A DNA stretch of 64,000 nucleotides, from contig NZ_JAEUYX010000002.1 of the NCBI RefSeq assembly GCF_016798225.1, forward strand, positions 1 through 64,000, written 5' to 3'. This stretch comes from Anaerococcus sp. mt242 (GTDB lineage: Bacteria > Bacillota > Clostridia > Tissierellales > Peptoniphilaceae). Below, one piece after another: positions 1 to 7,941 of this stretch. The translations under genes and the position numbers were made by a program. Under the pieces are notes generated by a model. The model was not told where the DNA came from. It worked only from the letters and a program-made list of their open reading frames with translations, and searched no databases. Within the stretch, counting starts at the first letter, position 1. Every line of letters starts with the position of its first letter.

Positions 1-26
1 ATATTCTGTATTAACTCTAAAAATTG

Positions 27-55
27 GGCTGGCCTTTTGGCTGGCCTCTTTTTTT
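27..55 (+). terminator. Rho-independent terminator of a gene upstream of the window
   Basis: Two copies of GGCTGGCC (27-34 and 39-46) separated by TTTT pair with each other along all eight positions if two G-U pairs are allowed. A run of seven T follows (49-55). It must end transcription entering from the left of the window. It also overlaps the possible -35 of the small RNA promoter just downstream. Confidence 0.8.
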
Positions 56-65
56 GTGGTATAAT
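37..65 (+). promoter_or_regulatory. Promoter of the small RNA at 72-170
   Basis: An extended -10 (TGG followed by TATAAT at 60-65) lies 17 bp downstream of a weak -35, TTGGCT (37-42). The -35 sits inside the second arm of the preceding terminator hairpin. Transcription would begin near 72. Confidence 0.55.
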
Positions 66-71
66 ACATAT

Positions 72-170
72 GACTAGTTGGAAAGCGGAAAAGACCTTCC
101 GTGAGTACGGAAGGGTAGATGTGTCTACCAGGGCAAGAATTGGGGTGACCTTTGTGGTTACCTCTTTTTT
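72..170 (+). ncRNA. Unassigned structured small RNA
   Basis: This is a compact transcription unit with an extended -10 promoter, two hairpins and an intrinsic terminator. Hairpin 1 pairs CCTTCCGT (95-102) with ACGGAAGG (107-114) around loop GAGT. Hairpin 2 pairs GTAGA (115-119) with TCTAC (124-128) around loop TGTG. The 9-bp terminator stem (142-150 with 156-164) is followed by six T. I do not recognise it: it lacks the SRP GGAAGCAGC core and I cannot match it to a riboswitch. No ribosome binding site or convincing ORF lies inside. It could be a regulatory RNA of the neighbouring accessory genes. The boundaries are inferred from promoter and terminator only. Confidence 0.5.
142..170 (+). terminator. 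Terminator of the small RNA
   Basis: A nine-pair stem (142-150 with 156-164, two or three G-U pairs) has loop TTTGT and is followed by TTTTTT. The 150 bases between it and the next promoter hold nothing I can identify. Confidence 0.75.
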
Positions 171-322
171 GTATTTTGATATAAATATTAGGCATATAAA
201 GACAAGCCTGGCTTTTTTAAATCGCTTATATCTCAAAATATGAATGATTGGGTTGTTTTCAATGCTTGTAGAACATATTAATAAAAAAATCAATAATTTT
301 TATAAAAACTTTTAAAAAAGAC

Positions 323-350
323 TTGACATATAACGTGGGCGTGATATAAT
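323..350 (+). promoter_or_regulatory. Promoter with embedded 20-bp operator-like element, upstream of the 389 gene
   Basis: A consensus -35 TTGACA (323-328) and -10 TATAAT (345-350) are separated by 16 bp. The spacer and start of the -10 hold TATAACGTGGGCGTGATATA (329-348). A 17-of-20 match, in reverse orientation, fills the same place in the promoter at 850-878. A protein bound there would block both -35 and -10 recognition, so I read it as a shared repressor site. Confidence 0.75.
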
Positions 351-388
351 ATAAGTAACATAAGAGATAAACAAAAGGAGATACAACA

Positions 389-832
389 ATGGCAAACTTA
401 AAAAACATTATGACAAGAGCATGGGAAATCGCAAAAGAAGCAGTAGCAAATTTTGGCGGCAAAGCAGTTGAGTATATAGCAGAAGCTATGAAGATGGCAT
501 GGGCAGAAGTTAAAGAAGTAAGATATACAGTAGAAGATCTTATAGCTATGGGTGCTAAAAGATGGCAAAAAGCTGGTTATGACAGACTTTACTTAAATAA
601 CGCTGGTCTTAAACTTGCAGGTCTAGAAATTAGCAGATATAACACAGGCAATGTTTCAAGTGCTAAACTTAACGGCGAAAAAGTTTCAAACACAAAAGGT
701 AGCAACATGGCAAGCATAGTAGAAAGAGCTTACATCGACTTAACAACTGGTAAACTTCACTGTACACAAGCAAAAGATGATGATGTGCAAGAAGCAGTAA
801 TTGCTTTAGAAAATAATTTAAAATTAGCATAA
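389..832 (+). CDS. Hypothetical protein, accessory type (147 aa)
   Basis: I cannot assign a function. The protein has a lysine- and alanine-rich helical N-terminus (about residues 1-50, with WEIAKEA and MAWAEVKE), then a segment around residues 55-75 with MGAKRWQKAGYDRLYLN. The C-terminal half is mixed, with AYIDLTTGKLHC, and looks like a small globular domain. There is no signal peptide or membrane segment. The ATG follows a strong AAGGAG with 7-nt spacing, and the upstream promoter is near-consensus, so high expression is likely when it is not repressed. Its paired promoter element with the next gene suggests co-control. The style and position beside ssrA suggest a phage- or ICE-derived gene. 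Confidence 0.7.
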   Translation: MANLKNIMTRAWEIAKEAVANFGGKAVEYIAEAMKMAWAEVKEVRYTVEDLIAMGAKRWQKAGYDRLYLNNAGLKLAGLEISRYNTGNVSSAKLNGEKVSNTKGSNMASIVERAYIDLTTGKLHCTQAKDDDVQEAVIALENNLKLA

Positions 833-849
833 AAAATTAAAAAAAGTAC

Positions 850-878
850 TTGACTTTATATAACGCCCGCGGTATAAT
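850..878 (+). promoter_or_regulatory. Promoter with the inverted copy of the operator-like element, upstream of the 915 gene
   Basis: The -35 TTGACT (850-855) and -10 TATAAT (873-878) have a 17-bp spacer. TATATAACGCCCGCGGTATA (857-876) is, when reverse complemented, identical at 17 of 20 positions to the element at 329-348. The G+C-rich core is unusual in this AT-rich DNA. Confidence 0.75.
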
Positions 879-914
879 GTTAGTGTAAGATAAATAATTA
901 AAGGAGATAGAAAA

Positions 915-1172
915 ATGAAACAATTAGAAGTATTAAGAAACAAAGAAGACAACCAAATCACAGTAGCATACAACGGTATAAACCTAGATAACTATGACTA
1001 TCTTACAGTAGATGAATTTGTAAAAGAAGTAGAAAGTGTTGATATGTGGAGCGATATCGATGATGAAGTGTATGCAAAAGCATTAGAAGAGTATGACCTA
1101 GACTATAGCAGCTATGATGATCCAGATACTATGTGGAGTGATTTTTTAAAGGCTGCAGAAAATGACAGATAA
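915..1172 (+). CDS. Small acidic hypothetical protein (85 aa)
   Basis: I recognise no family. The protein is very rich in Asp and Glu, especially from residue 25 on, and carries MWSD twice (about residues 44-47 and 74-77). These flank an acidic, tyrosine-rich stretch (LDYSSYDDPD). There is no membrane segment. The start is supported by AAGGAG with ideal spacing and by its own promoter at 850-878. Its last 11 bases overlap the next gene in another frame, so the two are probably translationally coupled. Small, highly acidic proteins of mobile elements are sometimes DNA mimics. That is only an analogy here. Confidence 0.7.
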   Translation: MKQLEVLRNKEDNQITVAYNGINLDNYDYLTVDEFVKEVESVDMWSDIDDEVYAKALEEYDLDYSSYDDPDTMWSDFLKAAENDR

Positions 1173-1371
1173 AAAGGGAAAAGTAAGTGAGGCTCAAAAA
1201 AGAGCCTCTAGAGCTTACGAAGAAAGAAACCCAGAAAAAACTAAAGTAGATAGGTACAGAAGAAATGCAAAAACTTTCTTTAGACACCATGCAACTAAAG
1301 ATGATATAGATGAGTTGATAGATATATACTACAAAGAAAATCCAAATGGGGTTAAAGAAAAAGAGGACTAA
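1162..1371 (+). CDS. Small basic hypothetical protein (69 aa)
   Basis: The protein is strongly basic in its first 45 residues (VSEAQKRASRAYEERNPEKT, then RYRRNAKTFFRHHATKDD) and acidic at the end. Similar short proteins with a SEAQKRA-type start are, from memory, common in Firmicute phages and integrative elements, with no function I know. It overlaps the preceding acidic gene by 11 bases, giving an acidic-basic pair under one promoter. Its stop codon lies inside the terminator at 1361-1388. It may bind nucleic acid, judged from charge alone. Confidence 0.65.
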   Translation: MTDKKGKVSEAQKRASRAYEERNPEKTKVDRYRRNAKTFFRHHATKDDIDELIDIYYKENPNGVKEKED

Positions 1372-1388
1372 TTGTCCTCTTTTTTTTG
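1361..1388. terminator. Bidirectional terminator between the 1162 gene and tmRNA
   Basis: The stem AAGAGGAC (1361-1368) pairs with GTCCTCTT (1374-1381) around TAATT. A T-run follows on the + strand, and an A-rich stretch precedes it, giving T-rich flanks on the minus strand too. It can end the small accessory operon from the left and tmRNA from the right, and it contains the stop codon of the 1162 gene. Confidence 0.8.
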
Positions 1389-1413
1389 TTTATTGTACTA
1401 GTTTTTTTACAAA

Positions 1414-1440
1414 TCCGGTTGGGGACAGGTTGGGGACAAC
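1414..1440. repeat. Tandem direct repeat GGTTGGGGACA next to the ssrA 3' end
   Basis: GGTTGGGGACA occurs twice back to back (about 1415-1425 and 1426-1436). Such short G-rich direct repeats stand out in this AT-rich sequence. They lie between the accessory genes and the tmRNA 3' end, where arm-type integrase sites would be expected if an element is integrated there. No integrase gene is visible in the window. Confidence 0.5.
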
Positions 1441-1482
1441 ATATAATTAAATGTTGATATTACAATCTGTCCAGTATTTATA

Positions 1483-1838
1483 TGGTGGAGATGATGGGAG
1501 TCGAACCCATGTCCGTGGAAGTCTCCTTATTAACCTCTACAAGTTTAGTAAGTTTAAAAATTTTGCATAAAAACCAGTAAACTTACAAATAATTTTTATG
1601 CTAGCTTCATTATACTGAATATACCTCAAAGCTTTGGTATATTAGTTGTCGCTAAAATTATGAAACAAATTGTAAGTTCGCGACAAACCTACAATTCATT
1701 GCTACCAGATTCTTAGGCAGCTAGTGCGAAGTTAGCTTCGCTATTGTTGTTTGCGTTTATATTTAAACTGTGGATTTACGTTCCACATTCGACTTGCTAT
1801 TAATAATTCTTCGACCACGTCGAAACCATGGCATCCCC
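1483..1838 (-). ncRNA. ssrA: tmRNA (SsrA), one-piece
   Basis: tmRNA rescues stalled ribosomes and tags the incomplete protein for degradation. Read on the minus strand, the 5' end GGGGATG (1832-1838) pairs with CATCTCC before the 3' ACCA end (CCA at 1483-1485). The T-arm GTTCGACTCCC is present, and the 5' side has the usual TTTCGACGTGG-type segment. The tag reading frame (1713-1754) encodes ANNNSEANFALAA followed by TAA, with the typical ALAA end recognised by ClpXP. The length of about 356 nt is normal. The promoter lies at 1850-1878. Confidence 0.97.
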
Positions 1839-1849
1839 ATGTAACTTAT

Positions 1850-1878
1850 AATGTACCTTACAATGAGGATTTTGTCAA
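1850..1878 (-). promoter_or_regulatory. tmRNA promoter
   Basis: On the minus strand, TTGACA (1873-1878) and TACATT (1850-1855) are separated by 17 bp. They lie about a dozen bases upstream of the mature tmRNA 5' end, leaving a short leader for RNase P to remove. Confidence 0.6.
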
Positions 1879-1959
1879 AACACCTCAGTTTTTGTAAAAT
1901 ATATTTTAAGAAAAGGTTTTTTTAGCATTTTAAATTTATTTTAGGGTATTAATATACTA

Positions 1960-1991
1960 TATAATAGATAGTCTTTTGCGAAGGAGGACAT
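1960..1991 (+). promoter_or_regulatory. -10 element and ribosome binding site of the glycogen operon
   Basis: TATAAT at 1960-1965 lies in a very AT-rich stretch with no convincing -35, which leaves room for an activator. AAGGAGG (1981-1987) precedes the glgC ATG by 4-5 nt. Confidence 0.5.
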
Positions 1992-3125
1992 ATGAGAAAT
2001 TCAAATAAAACAGCTGCAATGCTTTTGGCTGGAGGACAAGGTTCTAGACTTAAAGCATTGACAAAGGATATGGCAAAACCAGTTGTTCCATTTGGCGGAA
2101 AATACAGGATCATAGATTTTGCTTTAAGTAATTCAACTAACTCAGAAATAAAAGATATAGGTGTATTAACTCAATATAAACCACAGCTTTTAAATCGTCA
2201 CTTAGGTATTGGTGCTGCTTGGGACTATGACAGAAACTACGGAGGTCTTCGAATTCTTTCTCCATATTATACAGAAGAGGGAGGAAAATGGTTTGAAGGA
2301 ACTGCAAGTGCTATCTATGAAAATATAAATTACCTTGATTTAGTAGATCCTGAATATGTTTTAATTTTATCAGGTGACCATATTTATAAAATGGACTACA
2401 GAGAACTTTTGGATATTCATAAGCAAAAAGGTGCTGATGCTACGATTGCTGTCATGGAAGTAGATTGGGATGAAGCTAGCAGATTTGGAATTATGAATAC
2501 TGATGAAAATGGCAGAATTACAGAATTTGAAGAAAAACCAGAAAATCCAAAATCAAATCTAGCGTCTATGGGTATTTATGTTTTCAACTGGAAAGTTTTG
2601 AGGAAAACTTTAATTGAAGATAATGAAAATCCTGATTCATCAAATGACTTTGGTAAAGATATTATCCCAAAAATGTTAGCAGATGGTGAACCTCTTTATG
2701 TTTATAAATTTGATGGCTATTGGAAAGATGTTGGTACTGTAAGAAGTTACTGGCAAGCAAACTTAGATCTTATAAATCCAAATAATGAACTAGGCATATA
2801 TAATGAGGATTGGAAGATTTATACTACAAGCTTAAACTTACCTCCTCATAGAATTGGACCTAATGGAAAGCTCAATGATGCTTTAGTAAATGAAGCTTGT
2901 GTAATAGATGGTATTGTAGATAATTCTGTATTATTCTCAAATGTTACTGTAGAAGAGGGCGCTGAAGTTTATAATTCAGTTTTATTAAATGGTTCCAAAG
3001 TAAAAGCTGGATGCAAGATTTACAATTGTGTGGTAGCTGAAGATATAGAAATTACAGAAAATATAGGTGATAAAGATACCGATAAAGTCTATTTAGTGAG
3101 TTCTGAAGGTATCGGGGAGGAATAA
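1992..3125 (+). CDS. glgC: Glucose-1-phosphate adenylyltransferase, catalytic subunit
   Basis: Makes ADP-glucose from ATP and glucose-1-phosphate, the committed step of glycogen synthesis. The N-terminal nucleotidyltransferase signature GGQGSRL is at residues 14-20, followed by [30 protein letters not shown] is the sugar-nucleotide active-site region, and FEEKP lies near residue 180. The C-terminal third has the hexapeptide-like pattern of a left-handed beta helix. The length of 377 aa is usual. It is first in a six-gene operon, one base from glgD, its expected partner subunit. Confidence 0.96.
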   Translation: MRNSNKTAAMLLAGGQGSRLKALTKDMAKPVVPFGGKYRIIDFALSNSTNSEIKDIGVLTQYKPQLLNRHLGIGAAWDYDRNYGGLRILSPYYTEEGGKWFEGTASAIYENINYLDLVDPEYVLILSGDHIYKMDYRELLDIHKQKGADATIAVMEVDWDEASRFGIMNTDENGRITEFEEKPENPKSNLASMGIYVFNWKVLRKTLIEDNENPDSSNDFGKDIIPKMLADGEPLYVYKFDGYWKDVGTVRSYWQANLDLINPNNELGIYNEDWKIYTTSLNLPPHRIGPNGKLNDALVNEACVIDGIVDNSVLFSNVTVEEGAEVYNSVLLNGSKVKAGCKIYNCVVAEDIEITENIGDKDTDKVYLVSSEGIGEE

Positions 3126-3126
3126 A

Positions 3127-4251
3127 ATGGATAATATTTTAGCATTAGTATATAGCTCAGAATTCAATCCAGCTGATTATGGTGAATTGTGCAAGGTAAG
3201 ACCTGATTATATGTTGCCATATGCAGGTAGATATAGAATTATAGACTTTACCCTTTCAAATTTAACAAACTATGACATATCCAATGTAATATTATATGCA
3301 GGAAATAAGATGAGATCAACACTTGATCATATAGGTGATGGTAGAAGCTGGGAACTTAATAGAAGACGCGGTGGACTTACTATAAATCCTCCAAATTATG
3401 ATAAAAAAAATCCATCAGAAATAGAAACTTATTTTGATACACTTAGAGCCTTTGAAGAAAGTAATGCAGAATATATTTTTGTAACAAACCCAATGTATAT
3501 AAATAAAGTAGATATAGGAGATGCAAAAGAGCAACTAAAAAATCAAGGCAATGACGTACTAATATTTACAAAGAAAACAGAGGATAAGGATGGTTTTTTC
3601 CTCAATCGTAGAATAATTAATTCAAACGAAGAAGGTAAACCAGCAAATGCTGGATTCAATCTAGGTACAAGTGATGAGTTTGATTTATTCGCTGGGTCTA
3701 TTCTTATAAAACGTGAGTTATTCATTAAAGTTTTAAGATATGCCGAAGAAAAAAATTATATTTCAAACTTGCTAAATGCGATTTTTGAATATCCAGAGGA
3801 TTTAGATATAGATTTTTATAGGATTAATAATCAATTAGAAATCATAATGGACACTTACTCATTCTTCGATGCAAATATAAAACTATTAGATAGAGAATAT
3901 TTTGATAACCTCTTCTATAAAGATGGGCTGGTTTACACAAAATCTAAAGATGAGCCTTCAACTTCCTACACAAAAGAAAGCAAAGTTAAAAACTCCTTAA
4001 TAGCCAATGGTGCTATCATAGAAGGAGAAGTAGAAAATTCTGTTATTTTTAGAGGTGTCAAGGTTAAAAAGGGAGCAGTAATCAAAAATTCAATCATCTT
4101 TCAAGACAGCGTAGTCGGAGATGAAGCTATATTAAACTTTGTAATTACAGAAAAAGGAACTCAAGTTGGTAAAAATGTAAAATTATTTGGTAACAGATCT
4201 CATCCATTTGTATCAAGCAAAAATGAAGTGTTAGAAGATTGGAGCTACTAA
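3127..4251 (+). CDS. glgD: GlgD, regulatory paralogue of glucose-1-phosphate adenylyltransferase
   Basis: GlgD is a non-catalytic GlgC homologue that, in Firmicutes, forms a more active heteromer with GlgC. The GRYRIIDFTLSNLTN segment (about residues 33-47) aligns with GlgC, but the GGxGxRL nucleotide loop is replaced by YSSEFNPADYGEL, as known for this family. The C-terminus keeps the beta-helix pattern (VENSVIFRGVKVKKGAVIKN). It is one base after glgC, and its TAA stop shares its last base with the glgA ATG, so coupled translation is likely. Confidence 0.95.
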   Translation: MDNILALVYSSEFNPADYGELCKVRPDYMLPYAGRYRIIDFTLSNLTNYDISNVILYAGNKMRSTLDHIGDGRSWELNRRRGGLTINPPNYDKKNPSEIETYFDTLRAFEESNAEYIFVTNPMYINKVDIGDAKEQLKNQGNDVLIFTKKTEDKDGFFLNRRIINSNEEGKPANAGFNLGTSDEFDLFAGSILIKRELFIKVLRYAEEKNYISNLLNAIFEYPEDLDIDFYRINNQLEIIMDTYSFFDANIKLLDREYFDNLFYKDGLVYTKSKDEPSTSYTKESKVKNSLIANGAIIEGEVENSVIFRGVKVKKGAVIKNSIIFQDSVVGDEAILNFVITEKGTQVGKNVKLFGNRSHPFVSSKNEVLEDWSY

Positions 4252-5681
4252 TGAATGTACTATTTCTGACCGCAGAAGCTGTACCATTTGTAAAAACAGG
4301 AGGACTTGCAGATGTGGCGGGTTCTCTTCCTAAACAACTTGTAAATCTAGGAGCAGATGTTAGAGTTGTTTTGCCACTGTATAGCACAATAGATGAGTCA
4401 TACAGATCAAAAATGGAAAAAATAACAGAGTTTTACGTAGATCTGGATTGGAAACACCAATATGCTGGAGTTTATGGATTAGATTTTGATGGCGTAAAAT
4501 ATTATTTTATCGATAATATGGAGTACTTTGATCGTGACCACCCTTACGGATTTGATGATGATGCAGAAAGATTTATATTCTACTCAAAAGCTTGCACACT
4601 TTTAGGAAAAGAAATCAATTTTAAGCCAGATATCATTCATTCTAATGACTGGCATACAGCAATGGTAAATGTTTTTGTAAATGATTATAGGCGTGGAGAT
4701 AGTTACTATGATGATATAAGAACATTATTTACCATACATAATTTAAAATACCAAGGCGTATTTGATTCTGATAACCTAAGGCTGGCAGGTCTTGATGGAG
4801 CATATTTTAATGAAAATGATTTAAAATTTTATGATGCCATAAACTTTATGAAAGGTGGTATCATTCATGCTACTGCCGTAAACACAGTTTCAGAAAATTA
4901 TGCTAGAGAAATTCATTATCCATTTTATGGAGAAGGCTTAGATGGTATTATTCGCCAATATGACTATAAGCTATCAGGAATAGTAAATGGTATTGATTAT
5001 GACGAATGGAATCCGGAAGCAGATAAATTGATTGACCAAAACTTTGGTAAAAATAGTATTGAAAAAAAAGTTTTAAACAAAATTGCTCTTCAAGAATCTT
5101 ATGGATTACCAAAAAGAGAAGATGTACCAATGATAGGTCTTGTGTCAAGGCTTAATGAAATGAAAGGTATGGATTTAGTAAGATATATTTTGGATGAATT
5201 ATTGCAAGAGGATATCCAATTTGTTTTACTTGGAACAGGTGATTATACTTATGAAGAAATGTTTAAATATTTTGCCTGGAAATACCCTGATAAAATGACT
5301 AGCAGAATCTATTTTGGTGGAGCAGAAGCCCACAAAATTTATGCCGCAAGTGACTTTTATCTAATGCCATCTATTTCAGAGCCTTGTGGTATCAGCCAAT
5401 TAATTGCTATGCGCTATGGAACACTACCAATTGTTAGAGAAGCTGGCGGACTTAAAGATACAGTTATCCCTTATAATGAATACACAGGTGAAGGAACTGG
5501 ATATTCATTTTCAAATATAAATGCTCATGAACTTTTATTTACAATAAAAAATGCAATAAATATCTACAATAATCAAAAAGAAAATCACAACAGATTAGTA
5601 AAAAATGCAATGAGCCAGGACATAGATTGGAAGATGTCAGCCCGTAAATACTTAGATTTATATGAGGACATAAAAGCGTAG
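4251..5681 (+). CDS. glgA: Glycogen synthase (ADP-glucose type, GT5)
   Basis: Transfers glucose from ADP-glucose to the growing alpha-1,4-glucan. The KTGGLADV motif at residues 15-22 binds ADP-glucose, and the GT-B fold C-terminal motif SEPCGISQLIAMRYG (about residue 376 on) carries the conserved glutamate. The length of 476 aa is standard. An in-frame TTG exists four codons earlier, but I chose the ATG at 4251: it matches the family N-terminus MNVLFLTAEAVPF, overlaps the glgD stop, and has GGAG about 6 nt upstream. Confidence 0.95.
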   Translation: MNVLFLTAEAVPFVKTGGLADVAGSLPKQLVNLGADVRVVLPLYSTIDESYRSKMEKITEFYVDLDWKHQYAGVYGLDFDGVKYYFIDNMEYFDRDHPYGFDDDAERFIFYSKACTLLGKEINFKPDIIHSNDWHTAMVNVFVNDYRRGDSYYDDIRTLFTIHNLKYQGVFDSDNLRLAGLDGAYFNENDLKFYDAINFMKGGIIHATAVNTVSENYAREIHYPFYGEGLDGIIRQYDYKLSGIVNGIDYDEWNPEADKLIDQNFGKNSIEKKVLNKIALQESYGLPKREDVPMIGLVSRLNEMKGMDLVRYILDELLQEDIQFVLLGTGDYTYEEMFKYFAWKYPDKMTSRIYFGGAEAHKIYAASDFYLMPSISEPCGISQLIAMRYGTLPIVREAGGLKDTVIPYNEYTGEGTGYSFSNINAHELLFTIKNAINIYNNQKENHNRLVKNAMSQDIDWKMSARKYLDLYEDIKA

Positions 5682-5682
5682 G

Positions 5683-7941
5683 ATGATTACAAATAAAGAG
5701 ATAATTATAGAAAGAATACAAAATTATTTGTATTCTTTTTATGCTAAAAACATACAAACCGCTAGAGATAATGAAATCTATGATTGTCTTTGTAGATATC
5801 TCATGGAAATAATTGGCAAAAGATGGGTTGACACAAAGAAAGTTAAAGAAGGTTATGAAGTATATATTCTAAGCTTTGAATATTTACCTGGAAGATTCCT
5901 AGAAAATGTGATTTATAAACTAGATTTGGAATCTGAAATAAAATTTGCTCTTGATGAAATGGGTTTTTCTTATGATGATATTATAAGCTACGACCCTGAG
6001 CCAGATCTTGGAATTGGTGATATGGGCATGGGATCTTCTTATCTTATAAATGAGCTTTCAAATAAGAAAATTAAAGCTACAGCCTACGCTCTGCGTTATG
6101 AGTCAGGAAATTTTAAACAAGTAATTAAAGATGGAATGCAGAAAGCAGAATCATCCTCTTGGATAAGAAATGGTTATAATTGGGAGCATAGAAAATCTTT
6201 TACAAATGTTATAGAAATTTATGGAAAAAAACATAAAACTATAACCTATGATATGCCAGTTATGTCTGATGATGCCAGTTTTATAAATACTCTAAGATTG
6301 TTTAAATCTGAAGCAACCCAAAATATTAACTTAAACAAGTTTTCAAAAGGTGATATTATTGATGCTTATGATGATTATATTAACAACAGTTCTATAACTG
6401 AATTTTTATATGTGGATGATTCTTCTTATGAAGGCAAGATTTTAAGATTAAAGCAAGAATATTTTTTCTCAGCATCAGCTATGAGAGATTTTGTTCGTAG
6501 ATATGTTTTATATTATGAAGATATTAAAAATATTAATAAGCAAACAAACGTAATTATAAATGATATTCATCCCACACTTGCCCTTATTGAATTTATAAGA
6601 ATATTAACAAGTGAATATAATTTTTCAACTAAAACTGCAATTAAATACACAAGGGAGATTTTTTACCATTTGGTTTTCTCGATTACAGATGACTCACTTG
6701 AACGATATCCTGTTGATGAGATAAGAAATATGAATCCAGAAATTTTATCGACTATAACTGCGATTCAAAATGAACTCATCACCGAAGAAAATTTTAATCC
6801 ATTTATTATAAATGGGTTTGTAATATTTAGAAATATAAATATAGCTTTAAGTAATGATTATATATTCTTATCAAAATCACTTTGTGATAGTAGAAAAAAT
6901 AGCAGGTCTTATTCATATATAAATCTTGGTACAGATAGGCTTATGTATGCTAAAAGTGCAAACAGGAAACTAACTAATTACTTAGAGGAATATAAAATTG
7001 ACATATCTAATACTGAAGATTTTAAAAAATTTAATTTACTTTTATCTAGTAATAAGTTTTTAGATGGACTAGAGGAAATAAAGCTTGAAAATAAAAAAAG
7101 ACTAATAAGAGTACTTGATAGGAAAGAAAAAAACATCAATCCATACTCTATTTTTGATATGCAATTATCCATAATGCATGAGAGTAAAAGACAAATATTA
7201 AATTCTCTTGCAATCGCTTATGAGTTTTATTATCTAAGAGATAACAGAAATGCCTATGCCATTCCAAAAACCTATATTTTTTCTGGAAAAGCTAACGAAG
7301 GTTACTTTATGGCAAAAGAAACTATCAAATTTATTCTGGCTTTAAAAAAACTAATTGAATCTGATAAAATCATTAGAGAAAAATTAAAGATTATTTATGT
7401 AGAAAACCTCTCAGTTACTGATCTTAGATATCTTTATCCTGCATGTGATAACTATTCCAACTTGACCTATCCATTATATGATAATCAAAACTTTGATATT
7501 TTAAATTCAATTCTTAATATGTCAAATATTCTTACCACAAAGGGTGGGATTGTGAAAAATTTAGATATGGAAAACGAGTTTTATTTATTTAAAGAAAATT
7601 ATAATGCTTACGAACAAAGACGAAAAGAAAATTCTTATAATGCAAATAATATTATTAATCAAAATCAAGTAGTAAAATATACTATAGAAAATTTATTAAA
7701 AGAGTCCCACGAAAATTTACCTTATGACTTTAAAAAAATATATGACGAGATAATGTTATACAATGATTCTTTTGAAATATTATTAGACTTAGAAAATTTG
7801 GTTAATCTTAGAGGTCATATCTCAAAAGATTATTTGGATAAAGAAAATTGGGCTAAAAAGCAAGTTGAAAATATTTTGTGGGCCAATGAGTTTAATTTAG
7901 ATCACGTAAAAAAGGATATTAATTTTGGTAAAAGATTATAA
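5683..7941 (+). CDS. Glycogen phosphorylase homologue lacking PLP-site motifs (probable pseudoenzyme)
   Basis: It is full length for GlgP (752 aa) and sits in the GlgP place of the operon, and parts of the family pattern are clear. These are LRYESGNFKQ, INDIHPTLALIEFIR (about residue 291; usual LNDTHPALAI), DMQLSIMHESKRQILN (about 492; usual VQVKRIHEYKRQ) and IFSGKANEGYFMAKE (about 532; usual FGGKAAPGY). Where the EASGTSNMKF segment with the PLP lysine should be (about 590-615), the sequence reads PLYDNQNFDILNSILNMSN. The GNGGLGRLAAC loop is reduced to GIGDMGMGSSYL, and TNGITPRRW to NLGTDRLMY. I infer loss of phosphorolysis and perhaps a glycogen-binding or regulatory role. It overlaps the next gene by 17 bases. 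Confidence 0.85.
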   Translation: MITNKEIIIERIQNYLYSFYAKNIQTARDNEIYDCLCRYLMEIIGKRWVDTKKVKEGYEVYILSFEYLPGRFLENVIYKLDLESEIKFALDEMGFSYDDIISYDPEPDLGIGDMGMGSSYLINELSNKKIKATAYALRYESGNFKQVIKDGMQKAESSSWIRNGYNWEHRKSFTNVIEIYGKKHKTITYDMPVMSDDASFINTLRLFKSEATQNINLNKFSKGDIIDAYDDYINNSSITEFLYVDDSSYEGKILRLKQEYFFSASAMRDFVRRYVLYYEDIKNINKQTNVIINDIHPTLALIEFIRILTSEYNFSTKTAIKYTREIFYHLVFSITDDSLERYPVDEIRNMNPEILSTITAIQNELITEENFNPFIINGFVIFRNINIALSNDYIFLSKSLCDSRKNSRSYSYINLGTDRLMYAKSANRKLTNYLEEYKIDISNTEDFKKFNLLLSSNKFLDGLEEIKLENKKRLIRVLDRKEKNINPYSIFDMQLSIMHESKRQILNSLAIAYEFYYLRDNRNAYAIPKTYIFSGKANEGYFMAKETIKFILALKKLIESDKIIREKLKIIYVENLSVTDLRYLYPACDNYSNLTYPLYDNQNFDILNSILNMSNILTTKGGIVKNLDMENEFYLFKENYNAYEQRRKENSYNANNIINQNQVVKYTIENLLKESHENLPYDFKKIYDEIMLYNDSFEILLDLENLVNLRGHISKDYLDKENWAKKQVENILWANEFNLDHVKKDINFGKRL

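Noticed and set aside
37-243. 68-codon open frame over the first small RNA
   Set aside because: It starts inside a terminator, crosses two hairpin units and a second terminator, has no ribosome binding site and no protein-like composition.
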